Shown piece by piece: positions 8,743 to 16,493 of a stretch of DNA of 64,000 nucleotides. Every line of letters begins with the position of its first letter. The first letter of the stretch is position 1. The position numbers and the translations under genes are program-made. Below the pieces are notes generated by a model. That model had not been told where the DNA came from and did no database searches. It worked only from the letters and a program-made list of their open reading frames with translations. The DNA is taken from positions 372,001 through 436,000 of the forward strand of contig NZ_FCOT01000013.1 of the NCBI RefSeq assembly GCF_900046455.1, written 5' to 3'. Source of the DNA: Cellulomonas timonensis (GTDB lineage Bacteria > Actinomycetota > Actinomycetes > Actinomycetales > Cellulomonadaceae).

Positions 8743-8938
8743 CTGGCTCTTCTCCCCATCTGACGCTGCCGACGATCCTACGCGTGCGCGCGCGCGCGGT
8801 TATGTAGATACATTCGATAACATTTTTGTGTGTTTTTTTTCTTTTTTTTTTGTTTCTTTTCAAGCAGAAGCCGGCATCCGAGATTTCTCCCTTTCTCGTG
8901 GGCTCGGAGAGGGCTCGGAGAATGTGTATAAGAGACAG
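8743..8938. other. Illumina/Nextera adapter artefact inside the contig
   Basis: 8743-8775 matches the reverse complement of the Nextera read-1 transposon arm (ends CTGACGCTGCCGACGA). A probable index and a degraded P5 tail follow, then a poly-T stretch at about 8825-8860. From 8861 the P7 primer appears (CAAGCAGAAGCCGGCATCCG, two substitutions from the standard), then an index and the read-2 arm ending TGTGTATAAGAGACAG at 8938, with an internal 11-base duplication. None of this is bacterial. It joins two true genomic segments of sucB and shifts the frame. Confidence 0.97.
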
Positions 8939-9116
8939 GGATCTGCTCGAGCACGCCCGCGAGGGGCGAGGGGATCTCGGTGTCGACCTTGTCGGTCGAG
9001 ATCTCGAGCAAGGGCTCGTCGACCTCGACGGTGTCGCCGACGTTCTTCAGCCAGCGGGTGACGGTGCCTTCGGTGACGGACTCGCCAAGGGCGGGGAGCT
9101 GCACGTTGTCAGACAT
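8939..9116 (-). CDS. sucB: sucB 5' fragment: first lipoyl domain, truncated by adapter join
   Basis: Begins [17 protein letters not shown] at ATG 9116, with AAGGAG 13 bases upstream, and continues through the lipoylated-lysine region [12 protein letters not shown] to LAGVLEQI. It then runs into adapter sequence at 8938. The second half of this lipoyl domain and the linker to the next one are missing. In the real genome this fragment and 7379-8742 form one gene, immediately downstream of lpdA (30 bases between them). Confidence 0.93.
8955..9098. repeat. Lipoyl-domain DNA repeat, copy B
   Basis: Partner of 8561-8704, lying 394 bases away in this contig. The true distance is unknown because adapter sequence separates the copies. 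Confidence 0.85.
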
Positions 9117-9146
9117 GACCGCTCGTGTCTCCTTCGATTCGTGGGG

Positions 9147-10532
9147 TCAGTTGTGGGCGTGCAGCGGCTTGCCGGCGAGCGCGAGGTGCGCTTCCCCGAG
9201 AGCCTCGTTCTGCGTGGGGTGTGCGTGGACCAGTGCGGCGACGTCCTCCGGGTAGGCCTCCCAGTTGACGATGAGCTGGCCCTCTCCGATGAGCTCGCCG
9301 ACGCGGGCGCCGATCATGTGGACGCCGATGACGGGGCCGTCCTTCTGGCGGACCAGCTTGATGAACCCGGCGGTGCCGAGGATCTGGCTCTTGCCGTTGC
9401 CACCGAGGTTGTACTCGAGGGTTTCGACGGCGTCTGCGCCGTGGATCTCCTTGGCCTTGGCCTCGGTGAGCCCGACGGAGGCGACCTCGGGGTCGGAGTA
9501 GGTGACGCGGGGGATGCCCGACTCGACGATCGGCTGGGGGTTGAGGCCCGCGATCTGCTCGGCGACGAAGATGCCCTGCGCGAAGCCGCGGTGCGCGAGC
9601 TGCAGGCCGGGGACGATGTCGCCGACCGCGTAGATGTTGCCGACGCCGGTGTGCAGGCGCTCGTCGGTGATGACGAAGCCGCGGTCCAGGGTCAGGCCCT
9701 GCTCCTCGTAGCCGAGGCCCGCGGTGACGGGGCCACGGCCGACGGCCACCAGCAGCAGGTCGGCGTCGAAGGTCTTGCCGTCCTCGAGGGTGACGTGCAC
9801 GCCGTTGTCGTCCTGCGTGACGCCCTGGAAGCGGACGCCCAGGTTGAAGCCGATGCCGCGCTTGCGGAACGCGCGCTCGAACGCCTTGGACAGCGCCTCG
9901 TCCTCGTTGGGGACTAGGTGGGGGAGCGCCTCGATGATCGTGACGTCGGCGCCGAAGGAGCGCCACACGCTGGCGAACTCCGAGCCGATGACGCCGCCGC
10001 CGAGGATGATCGCGGAGCGCGGCACCCAGTCGAGCTGGAGGGCCTGGTCGGAGGTGATGACCCGGCCGCCGATGTCCAGGCCGGGGAGCGAGCGGGCGTA
10101 GGAGCCAGTGCCGAGGACGATGTTCTCGCCCGTGACGCGCTGGCCGTTGACCTCGACGGCGTTCTTGTCGACGAGCTTGCCGTAGCCCTCGAAGACGGTG
10201 ATCTTGCGGGACTTGATCAGCCCCTGCAGGCCCTTGTACAGCCGGGCGACGACCGACTCCTTGTACTGGTTCACCCCCGCCATGTCGATGCCCTTGAGCT
10301 CGGTGTGCACACCGAAGTGGGCTCCGTCGCGTGCGTTGTCGGCGATCTCGGCGGCGTGCAGCAGCGCCTTGGTCGGGATGCAGCCGTTGTGCAGGCAGGT
10401 CCCGCCCAGCTTGCCGCCCTCGATCAGCGCCACGCTCTTCCCGAGCTGGGCGCCGCGGAGCGCAGCCGCGTAGCCGCCGCTACCTCCGCCCAGGACGACG
10501 ATGTCGAAAGCGGTTCCGGTGGTGTCGGCCAC
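9147..10532 (-). CDS. lpdA: Dihydrolipoamide dehydrogenase (E3)
   Basis: FAD enzyme of 461 residues that re-oxidises the dihydrolipoyl arm of E2 with NAD+. It has the FAD-binding GGGSGGYAAALRGAQLG, the redox disulphide motif GGTCLHNGCIP, the second dinucleotide motif ILGGGVIGSEFA, the AVGDI segment, and the C-terminal interface HAHPTQNEALGEA with the catalytic His and Glu. I chose GTG 10532 because GAGGAG lies six bases upstream; an in-frame TTG two codons earlier is less likely. It is directly upstream of sucB and probably cotranscribed with it. Confidence 0.96.
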   Translation of the reverse strand: MADTTGTAFDIVVLGGGSGGYAAALRGAQLGKSVALIEGGKLGGTCLHNGCIPTKALLHAAEIADNARDGAHFGVHTELKGIDMAGVNQYKESVVARLYKGLQGLIKSRKITVFEGYGKLVDKNAVEVNGQRVTGENIVLGTGSYARSLPGLDIGGRVITSDQALQLDWVPRSAIILGGGVIGSEFASVWRSFGADVTIIEALPHLVPNEDEALSKAFERAFRKRGIGFNLGVRFQGVTQDDNGVHVTLEDGKTFDADLLLVAVGRGPVTAGLGYEEQGLTLDRGFVITDERLHTGVGNIYAVGDIVPGLQLAHRGFAQGIFVAEQIAGLNPQPIVESGIPRVTYSDPEVASVGLTEAKAKEIHGADAVETLEYNLGGNGKSQILGTAGFIKLVRQKDGPVIGVHMIGARVGELIGEGQLIVNWEAYPEDVAALVHAHPTQNEALGEAHLALAGKPLHAHN

Positions 10533-10768
10533 GTGCAACTCCTCAGGTGCAGACGTGTAAGTTCTTGCTGTTCGGCGACCATCTTGTCATCCCGGCGCCT
10601 GACGAACGAACCTGATCAGCCGTTCTGCGTTGTGACGCTGAGAACATTCGTCCCATGTATGTCCGGCTTGTCCGCGTCATCGCCCGCGTCTGTGACCGCG
10701 GGCACACGCCGAGCGGCCCCGGCGAGACCAACGACCCAGAGGGCGCGGTGCGCGCGTGGTCCGGTCGG

Positions 10769-10774
10769 TACGCT
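10769..10774 (+). promoter_or_regulatory. -10 box, leaderless spacing
   Basis: TACGCT, six bases before ATG 10781. It selects this start over longer upstream in-frame extensions. Confidence 0.6.
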
Positions 10775-10780
10775 GCCGTC

Positions 10781-11146
10781 ATGGGTCTGTTCACACGCTG
10801 GCGTCGCGCTGGACGCAACACGACGCCGCCAGAGGCAGCGCCTGAGAAGGGCCGCGACCGCGAGCGGGCCACCATGGCGCACCTCGGCGACTTCGTCGCC
10901 ACCCGGGTGGGCGTCGAGGCGTACGTCGAGCCGCAGACCAACGTCACGCAGACGACTGTCATGTTCATCGCCACCGACGGCGAGTGGACCCGGCGCCGGG
11001 TGCCCGACGCGAAGACCGCCTATGAGATCGCCCGCACGCTCGGAGTCCCCGTCTACGACGTGCAGCGCACCGGGTACCCGCAGCGCATGCGGGACTGGAA
11101 CACCCGGCAGCGCCTCGAGCGCCAACGCCGCCGCGGGCAGGCCTGA
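10781..11146 (+). CDS. Conserved hypothetical protein, 121 residues
   Basis: Starts MGLFTRWRR. The N-terminal 40 residues are basic and probably disordered. The remainder is a compact domain (MAHLGDFVATRVGVEAYVEP, then TTVMFIATDGEWTRRRVPD and ARTLGVPVYDVQRTGYP) with an arginine-rich tail. I do not recognise a catalytic motif. It has no signal peptide or membrane helix. It stands alone between lpdA and pepA with its own -10 box and ends at a strong shared terminator. Confidence 0.75.
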   Translation: MGLFTRWRRAGRNTTPPEAAPEKGRDRERATMAHLGDFVATRVGVEAYVEPQTNVTQTTVMFIATDGEWTRRRVPDAKTAYEIARTLGVPVYDVQRTGYPQRMRDWNTRQRLERQRRRGQA

Positions 11147-11196
11147 CAGCCGAGGTCGACACGGCACGGCGCATCACGGCCCCGGCCCCGGCCCCA

Positions 11197-11247
11197 GCAC
11201 AGAAGAACGGCCCGGTCAGGAATCCTGACCGGGCCGTTCTGCTGTGC
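11197..11247. terminator. Strong bidirectional hairpin terminator
   Basis: Two arms of 25 bases with a single mismatch and a tiny loop; the core arm is AGAACGGCCCGGTCAGGA. It lies between two convergent genes (ending at 11146 and 11273) and can serve both. There is no U-tract, as is common in actinobacteria. Confidence 0.8.
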
Positions 11248-11272
11248 CGCGCCGTGACGGCGCCGGTGACGA

Positions 11273-12778
11273 CTACTTGGAGCTGGCGGCCGCGCGGGCC
11301 TCGACGAGCGCGAGGAGCGTCCGCACGCCCACACCCGTGCCGCCGATCGGCGTGTAGCCGTGCGGGGCCTTCTCGTTGAACGAGGGGCCGGCGATGTCGA
11401 GGTGCGCCCACGGCGTGGAGCCGACGAACTCCTGCAGGAAGAGCCCGGCGCTCAGCATCCCGCCGAAGCGGTCGCCGATGTTCGCCAGGTCGGCGACCTT
11501 GGACTTGAGCCCGGCACGCAGCTCGGCTGGCATCGGCATCGGCCAGAACTGCTCGCCGGCCGCGTCCGCCGCGGCCACGACCTCGGAGCGAACGTCCTCC
11601 GAGCCCATCACCGCCGAGACCCGGTTGCCGAGCGCGACGATCTGCGCGCCGGTCAGCGTCGCGATGTCGAGGACGACGTCGGGCTTCTCCTCGACTGCCG
11701 CGGCCAGGCCGTCGGCCATGACCAGGCGGCCCTCGGCGTCGGTGTTGAGCACCTCGACCGTCTTGCCGCCACGGATCGTGATCACGTCGGACGGGCGCTG
11801 CGCCGTGCCCGACGGCATGTTCTCGGCGAGGCAGAGCCAGCCCGTGACGGCGACCGGCAGCTCGAGCTGTGCGGCGGCGAGGACCGTGTGCAGCACGGCG
11901 GCGGCGCCAGCCATGTCGGACTTCATCGCCTCCATGCCGGCGGCGGGCTTGATGGAGATGCCGCCCGAGTCGAACGTGATGCCCTTGCCGACCAGTGCGA
12001 CCTTCGCGGTGGGCTTGCTCGGGGTGTAGGCGACCTTGACGAGGCGCGGCCCGCGGGCCGAGCCCTGGCCGACGCCCGTGAGGCCGCCGTAGCCGCCGGC
12101 GACGAGCGCCTTCTCGTCGAGGACCGTGATCTTCAGCGCGCTGCCGCGACCGGCCTCCTTCACCGCGGCCTTGGCCAGGTCGGCGAACGCGGCGGGGTAA
12201 AGGTCATTCGGGGCGGCGTTCACCAGGTCGCGGGTGGCGTGGACGGCGTCCGCGACGACCTCGGCGCGCGTCACCGCGGCCTTGACCGCCTTGTCCTTGG
12301 CCAGGGGCGTGACGACCTGGAGCTCCGCGACGGGGGCCGCCTTCGCGCTCGCCTCGGCGTCGCGGTAGCGGGTGTACGAGTAGGCGCCGAGCAGCGCGCC
12401 CTCGGTGACGGCCGACAGCGCGGCGACGTCGTCGGCGGGCAGCGCGAGGGCTGCCGAGGCCGAGCCCGCGAGCTCGCGCACGGCGGCGCCAGCGGCACGG
12501 CGAAGGGTCTCCGCGTCGGGGGACTGCGTCGGCCCGACACCCGTCAGGACGAGCAGCCTCGCCGCGATGCGGCCGCCGGTGGGGAGCTTGCGCACCTCGT
12601 CGACGGCGCCGGTGATGCCCAGCGGGGCGGCGACGGCCGAGATCTCGGCGCGCCCCTCCGCGGGCAGCCAGTCGGCGTCGACGAGCCGGGGACCGCTGTC
12701 GCCCTGGGCGACGGCGACGACCAGGGCGTCGACGGAGAGGAGTTCAGGGTTCTTGGAAGTCAGAGTCACTCGGGGCAC
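11273..12778 (-). CDS. pepA: Leucyl aminopeptidase (M17)
   Basis: Cytosolic two-metal aminopeptidase of 501 residues that removes N-terminal residues from peptides. The C-terminal catalytic domain carries GKGITFDSGGISIKP, the metal-binding SDMAGAA region and the M17 signature NTDAEGRLVMADGLA. The N-terminal domain is the usual macro-like fold. I chose GTG 12778 (VPRVTLTSKNP) because TACGAT lies six bases upstream. Longer in-frame starts would add an unconserved arginine-rich leader. Confidence 0.95.
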   Translation of the reverse strand: MPRVTLTSKNPELLSVDALVVAVAQGDSGPRLVDADWLPAEGRAEISAVAAPLGITGAVDEVRKLPTGGRIAARLLVLTGVGPTQSPDAETLRRAAGAAVRELAGSASAALALPADDVAALSAVTEGALLGAYSYTRYRDAEASAKAAPVAELQVVTPLAKDKAVKAAVTRAEVVADAVHATRDLVNAAPNDLYPAAFADLAKAAVKEAGRGSALKITVLDEKALVAGGYGGLTGVGQGSARGPRLVKVAYTPSKPTAKVALVGKGITFDSGGISIKPAAGMEAMKSDMAGAAAVLHTVLAAAQLELPVAVTGWLCLAENMPSGTAQRPSDVITIRGGKTVEVLNTDAEGRLVMADGLAAAVEEKPDVVLDIATLTGAQIVALGNRVSAVMGSEDVRSEVVAAADAAGEQFWPMPMPAELRAGLKSKVADLANIGDRFGGMLSAGLFLQEFVGSTPWAHLDIAGPSFNEKAPHGYTPIGGTGVGVRTLLALVEARAAASSK

Positions 12779-12784
12779 AGCCCG

Positions 12785-12790
12785 ATCGTA
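12785..12790 (-). promoter_or_regulatory. -10 box of pepA, leaderless spacing
   Basis: TACGAT on the minus strand followed by six bases and GTG 12778. Confidence 0.6.
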
Positions 12791-12856
12791 GTCCGGATGG
12801 CGGTACGGGCCAGTGACCTTGGGCTCCGCACGCGCCTGGGCGGGCATCCGCGCCGG

Positions 12857-12862
12857 TACGGT
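12857..12862 (+). promoter_or_regulatory. -10 box, near-leaderless spacing
   Basis: TACGGT followed by eight bases and GTG 12871. It is divergent from the pepA box about 70 bases away. Confidence 0.5.
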
Positions 12863-12870
12863 GGGGCCTC

Positions 12871-13227
12871 GTGGTCGGTCCCCTCGCACTCATCGTGATC
12901 GGAGCCGCGACCGTCCTCGCGGCCTGGGCGGCGTGGTTCGTCGTCCGCGACCGCGCGGTGATCCTGCGCCAGCTCTGGGGCGGCGCCGTCGTCGAGGGCC
13001 TGATGGTGGTGCAGGCGGCCGTCGCGCTGGTGCTCGTGCTGAACGGCACGGGCTCGCCGGAGCCGGGGACCTTCTGGGGCTACATCGTGGTGCAGCTGAT
13101 GATCCTGCCGTTCGCCGCCGCATGGGCGTTCGCGGAGCGCACTCGCTGGAGCTCGGTGGTGCTGCTGGTCGCGTGCCTGACCGTGGTGTTCTTGGAGTAC
13201 CGACTGCTGCAGATCTGGATGGGGTGA
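12871..13227 (+). CDS. Small integral membrane protein (118 aa)
   Basis: Four predicted membrane helices: GPLALIVIGAATVLAAWAAW, then stretches near residues 40-58, 68-87 and 95-112. There are no catalytic residues that I recognise. The gene is followed after one base by a second membrane-protein gene and the two probably form a unit. Function unknown. Confidence 0.75.
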   Translation: MVGPLALIVIGAATVLAAWAAWFVVRDRAVILRQLWGGAVVEGLMVVQAAVALVLVLNGTGSPEPGTFWGYIVVQLMILPFAAAWAFAERTRWSSVVLLVACLTVVFLEYRLLQIWMG

Positions 13228-13228
13228 C

Positions 13229-13669
13229 ATGGGCATCAAGCTGCCGGAGCAGACCGCCCCCGCGCCGGGGAGCACGTCCTCAGGCCCTGGTCGGGCGCTC
13301 GTCGCCGTCTACGGGGTGTTCGCGCTGGCCGCGACCGCGCGGGCTGGCTTCCAGATCGCGACCAAGCTGGGCGAGGCGCCGTTGGCCTATCTGCTGTCGG
13401 GGCTGTCGGCGGTGGTCTACGTGGTCGCGACGGTCGCGCTGGCGAAGGGATCGCCGAGGGCCCGCCGGGTCGCGTGGGCGGCGGTGCTGGTCGAGCTCGT
13501 CGGGGTGCTCGCCGTCGGCGCCCTGTCCCTCCTCGACGCGAGCGACTTCCCGGACGAGACCGTGTGGTCCGGCTTCGGGGCGGGCTATGGCTACGTGCCG
13601 CTGGTGCTGCCGTTCCTGGGCATCGCATGGCTGTGGCACACGCGGCCGAGGGGCCCGTCCACGGACTGA
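13229..13669 (+). CDS. Small integral membrane protein (146 aa)
   Basis: A disordered, proline-rich N-terminus of about 25 residues is followed by four hydrophobic helices (around 25-42, 55-75, 85-105 and 120-138) and a short charged tail. It starts one base after the stop of the preceding gene, so the two are likely translationally coupled. No known domain is recognised; they may act together in the membrane. Confidence 0.75.
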   Translation: MGIKLPEQTAPAPGSTSSGPGRALVAVYGVFALAATARAGFQIATKLGEAPLAYLLSGLSAVVYVVATVALAKGSPRARRVAWAAVLVELVGVLAVGALSLLDASDFPDETVWSGFGAGYGYVPLVLPFLGIAWLWHTRPRGPSTD

Positions 13670-14173
13670 GGCCGCGACCCGGCCGCGTGAGAATTTTCAC
13701 AGGTGGTCGGCTCTCGGCGCGCCGCCCGGCCGAGTGCTCGGGGGCCCCTCAGCGGCGGTCACGGCGCGCCGCCTCGCGTGGCGTCCGCCGTGACGTCCCA
13801 AGCGTCGTCATCCGGCCCGCGTCGCCTCCGCACCGGACTCGGCGGGGACGCCATCAGGCGGGTTGCGAGGCTCCCAGATCGCGATGATCGTCCTGGTCGC
13901 GGCGCGTGCTGCGGGCATCGGCACGCTGTTCACGCGGCCCCGCCCCCGGTCGCGCCGCGGCCGCGCCACGATCCGGGCACGGGGCTCCGACGTCGAGGCC
14001 CGACGCTCCGCAAGGGGGGCAGGGGAGCGCCGGGCGATGGCCACGGTACCGCCGTCGGCATGGGCTCGGCACGACCCGTGCACAGCAGCCGCCAGTGAGC
14101 GCTCATGTGGCAAACGAGGCGAGCGTCCCGCAGGATGGGTCGGCACCTTGACCCACATCTCCAGGAGACATCC
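13670..14173. other. Intergenic stretch without a supported gene
   Basis: About 500 bases. Open frames here are short, arginine-rich and lack ribosome sites. The final 20 bases supply the ribosome site of the small gene at 14174. I see no RNA gene or repeat. Confidence 0.5.
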
Positions 14174-14341
14174 ATGAGTGGACCGGACCTCTCGAGCGCG
14201 GCCGCGGCTCCTCGGGCCGACGCCTCGGCGCACGACGCGTCGCCGATCTACGACGCGCTCGTGGGTGAGCTCGGCGACCCCACACAGGCGGCGCCCGCGC
14301 CCAAGAACAGCAAGCTGGCGCGGAGCTCCCGCGGCAAGTGA
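14174..14341 (+). CDS. Small hypothetical protein, 55 residues
   Basis: Starts MSGPDLSSAAAAPRADA and ends with a lysine/arginine-rich KNSKLARSSRGK. AGGAGA lies six to seven bases before ATG 14174, a better site than most genes here have. Composition is Ala/Pro/Asp-rich in the middle and basic at the end, without helices or cysteines. It may be a real small protein because the ribosome site is good and the flanking DNA is empty. No function is proposed. Confidence 0.5.
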   Translation: MSGPDLSSAAAAPRADASAHDASPIYDALVGELGDPTQAAPAPKNSKLARSSRGK

Positions 14342-14643
14342 CGGACGCGCGTCGGTGGGACCCGGCCTTCCGCGGGGAATAATCCGTGGACGGTTCGCGC
14401 TGACCACCCTGAGACTGGTGCTCCCGGTCTGCGCGGCGGTGTCAGCATCCCGCCGCGAAGGATCGGCCCGGACGTGGAGGACGCGCCCCTCGTGAGGGGT
14501 GGACGGACACGGTCCGGGTGGCTCGTCGCCGACAGCCCTCAACAAAGGCCCAGGGCGGTTCAAGTCGCGTGTGAAGAGGACAAGCGGACGCGGTGGACGG
14601 CGACGTAGAGATGCTGGCTGACGGGCCAGCGGCCCCGGGGCGC
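14342..14643. other. Intergenic stretch without a supported gene
   Basis: About 300 bases between the small gene and the end of a minus-strand kinase gene. I see no gene, RNA or strong hairpin here. Confidence 0.5.
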
Positions 14644-15414
14644 CTAAGGCGCGTACGGGGCCGCTAGGCGCCGCATCTGCTCCACGTAGTGGCCCCCGAA
14701 CAGCACCGCGTGCACCGCGACCGGATACAGCTGGTGCAGCCCGACCCGCCGCATGAACCCCGGGCGCAACGGATGCGCCCGCTGGTACGCGGCGAGGACC
14801 TCGTCGAGGTGGGGGAGCCCGAACAGCGCGAGCATCGCGAGGTCCGACTCCCGGTGACCGCCGTGCGCGGCGGGGTCGATGAGGGTGGCGCCCTGCGGCG
14901 TCCAGAAGACGTTCCCGCCCCAGAGGTCGCCATGCAGGCGTGCCGGGGCGTCGTCGTCGTCGAGGTCGCCGCGGACCAGACGGGCGGCGACGGCGTCGAG
15001 CAGGCGCGTGTCGTCGGCGCCCAGCGCTCCACGACGGCTGCCCTGGCGGGCGATCGCCTCCAGTCGGCAGTGGGCGTAGAACTCGCCCCACCGGGGGAAC
15101 TCCCCGTCCAGCATCGGCAGCGGATCGGACATGGGGCCGAAGTAGCCGCCCCCGTGCCAGCCGTCCGGAGGGCTGCCGAACGCGGGTGCGCCAGCGTCGT
15201 GCAGCGCGGCCAGCCCCGCCCCGAGGGCGCGGGCGGCGGCGCGGGTCGGCGGCGCCGCGGTGAGCCGCTCCAGGTCCAGATAGCCCGGCCCGACGTCGAC
15301 CACCCCCACGACCGGCACGGCGTCGGCTGCGCGCAGCCAGTCGAGTCCTGCCGCCTCGCAGGCGAAGAAGCCGGCTGGCGCATCCGCCCGCTGCTTGCGG
15401 AACACCTCGCGCAC
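14644..15414 (-). CDS. Fructosamine kinase-family protein
   Basis: APH-fold kinase of 256 residues. The catalytic motif is HGDLWGGNVFW and the metal-binding aspartate sits in LIDPAAHGGHRESDLAML, as in fructosamine-3-kinase and ketosamine kinases that repair glycated amines. I chose GTG 15414 because GGGAGG lies five bases upstream. It is divergent from another APH-fold kinase only 24 bases away. The substrate is inferred from the family only. Confidence 0.88.
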   Translation of the reverse strand: MREVFRKQRADAPAGFFACEAAGLDWLRAADAVPVVGVVDVGPGYLDLERLTAAPPTRAAARALGAGLAALHDAGAPAFGSPPDGWHGGGYFGPMSDPLPMLDGEFPRWGEFYAHCRLEAIARQGSRRGALGADDTRLLDAVAARLVRGDLDDDDAPARLHGDLWGGNVFWTPQGATLIDPAAHGGHRESDLAMLALFGLPHLDEVLAAYQRAHPLRPGFMRRVGLHQLYPVAVHAVLFGGHYVEQMRRLAAPYAP

Positions 15415-15426
15415 GTGCGCCTCCCG

Positions 15427-15432
15427 TACCGT
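15427..15432 (+). promoter_or_regulatory. -10 box, leaderless spacing
   Basis: TACCGT followed by six bases and GTG 15439. Confidence 0.6.
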
Positions 15433-15438
15433 CAGTGC

Positions 15439-16401
15439 GTGACCCCAGAGACCGCGCGCCCCGACCTCGCAGTCCCGACGATCCTGCACGACGGCGTCGG
15501 CCGCACGCCGTCTGGCGCGCGGTGGATCGAGGAGCTGCCCGCCCTCGTCGAGCGTGCGGCACGGCGCTGGGACCTCACCCTCGGGGAGCCCTTCCGCGAC
15601 GGCGCGTCGGCGTGGGTCGCACCCGCACGCACCGTCGACGGCCGGGCCGCGGTGCTCAAGGTGGGGTTCCCGCACGACGAGGCCCGCCACGAGGCGGACG
15701 CGCTGCGCGCCTGGGACGGCCGCGGCACGGTGCGGCTGTGGGCGCACGACCCGCAGGACTGGGCGCTGCTGCTCGAACAGGTCGTGCCCGGCGCCCCGAT
15801 GACGGCCGTCAAGGCCGTGCCCGCGTCCGAGCTGCTGGCCGCCGGCGCCGCGGTGCACCGTGCCCTCGTGACGGCGTGCGCCACTGACGAACCCGGGCTG
15901 CCTGGGCTGCCGCACATGGCGGACGTGTGCCGCGCGTGGTCGCACACCCTGCTCGACCGGGCCGGACGCGCTGCCGCGGAGGGCGAGCTCGACGTGGACG
16001 GCGGCCTCGTCGAGCACGCCCATGAGCTGCTGCGCGAGCTGCCCACGACAGGCGCCGCCGCCGTCGTGCACGGCGACCTGAATCCGGGGAACCTGCTCCT
16101 CGGCCCCGACGACCGGTGGGTGGCGATCGACCCCAAGCCGATGCGCGGCGACCCCGCCTACGACCTGTGGCCCTTGCTGGAGCAGGTCGACTCGCCGTTC
16201 CGCTCCGCCGACCCGGCCCGCCTGCTGCGCGAGCGCACCGCCGTGGCCGCCGACGCCGCCGGCCTGGACCCGCAGCGCGTCGCCGCATGGGCGCTGGCCC
16301 GCTCCGTCGAGGCGGCGCTGTGGCGATGGGACGAGCTCGGCGACCTCGCCGGCGCCCAGCGCGAGCTGGACCAGGCGGCGGTGTGGGCCGCACTCGCATG
16401 A
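15439..16401 (+). CDS. Aminoglycoside/hydroxyurea phosphotransferase-family kinase
   Basis: Kinase of 320 residues resembling the APH(6)/hydroxyurea-resistance family, which phosphorylates streptomycin and related compounds. The catalytic loop is VVHGDLNPGNLLL, followed by WVAIDPKPMRGDPAYDLWPL, a family hallmark that includes the metal-binding aspartate. An ATP-binding region with AVLKVGFPHDEA holds the likely lysine. Housekeeping actinobacterial members are common and resistance cannot be assumed. The start is set by TACCGT six bases upstream of GTG. Confidence 0.88.
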   Translation: MTPETARPDLAVPTILHDGVGRTPSGARWIEELPALVERAARRWDLTLGEPFRDGASAWVAPARTVDGRAAVLKVGFPHDEARHEADALRAWDGRGTVRLWAHDPQDWALLLEQVVPGAPMTAVKAVPASELLAAGAAVHRALVTACATDEPGLPGLPHMADVCRAWSHTLLDRAGRAAAEGELDVDGGLVEHAHELLRELPTTGAAAVVHGDLNPGNLLLGPDDRWVAIDPKPMRGDPAYDLWPLLEQVDSPFRSADPARLLRERTAVAADAAGLDPQRVAAWALARSVEAALWRWDELGDLAGAQRELDQAAVWAALA

Positions 16402-16493
16402 GCGGCGCCCGAATTGGCTGACGCGCGGGCGCTCGGCCGACAGACTGGGGCAGACCCGACGCACCCCCTCCACCGACCGCCAGGAGCCCCGCG

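Noticed and set aside
8796-8860. AT-rich and poly-T stretch that looks like a promoter, terminator or foreign DNA
   Set aside because: It is flanked by P5/read-1 and P7/read-2 adapter sequence and is best explained as read-through noise between adapters.
7379-9116. sucB as a frameshifted pseudogene
   Set aside because: The frame change coincides exactly with adapter sequence, and both flanks are intact coding sequence.
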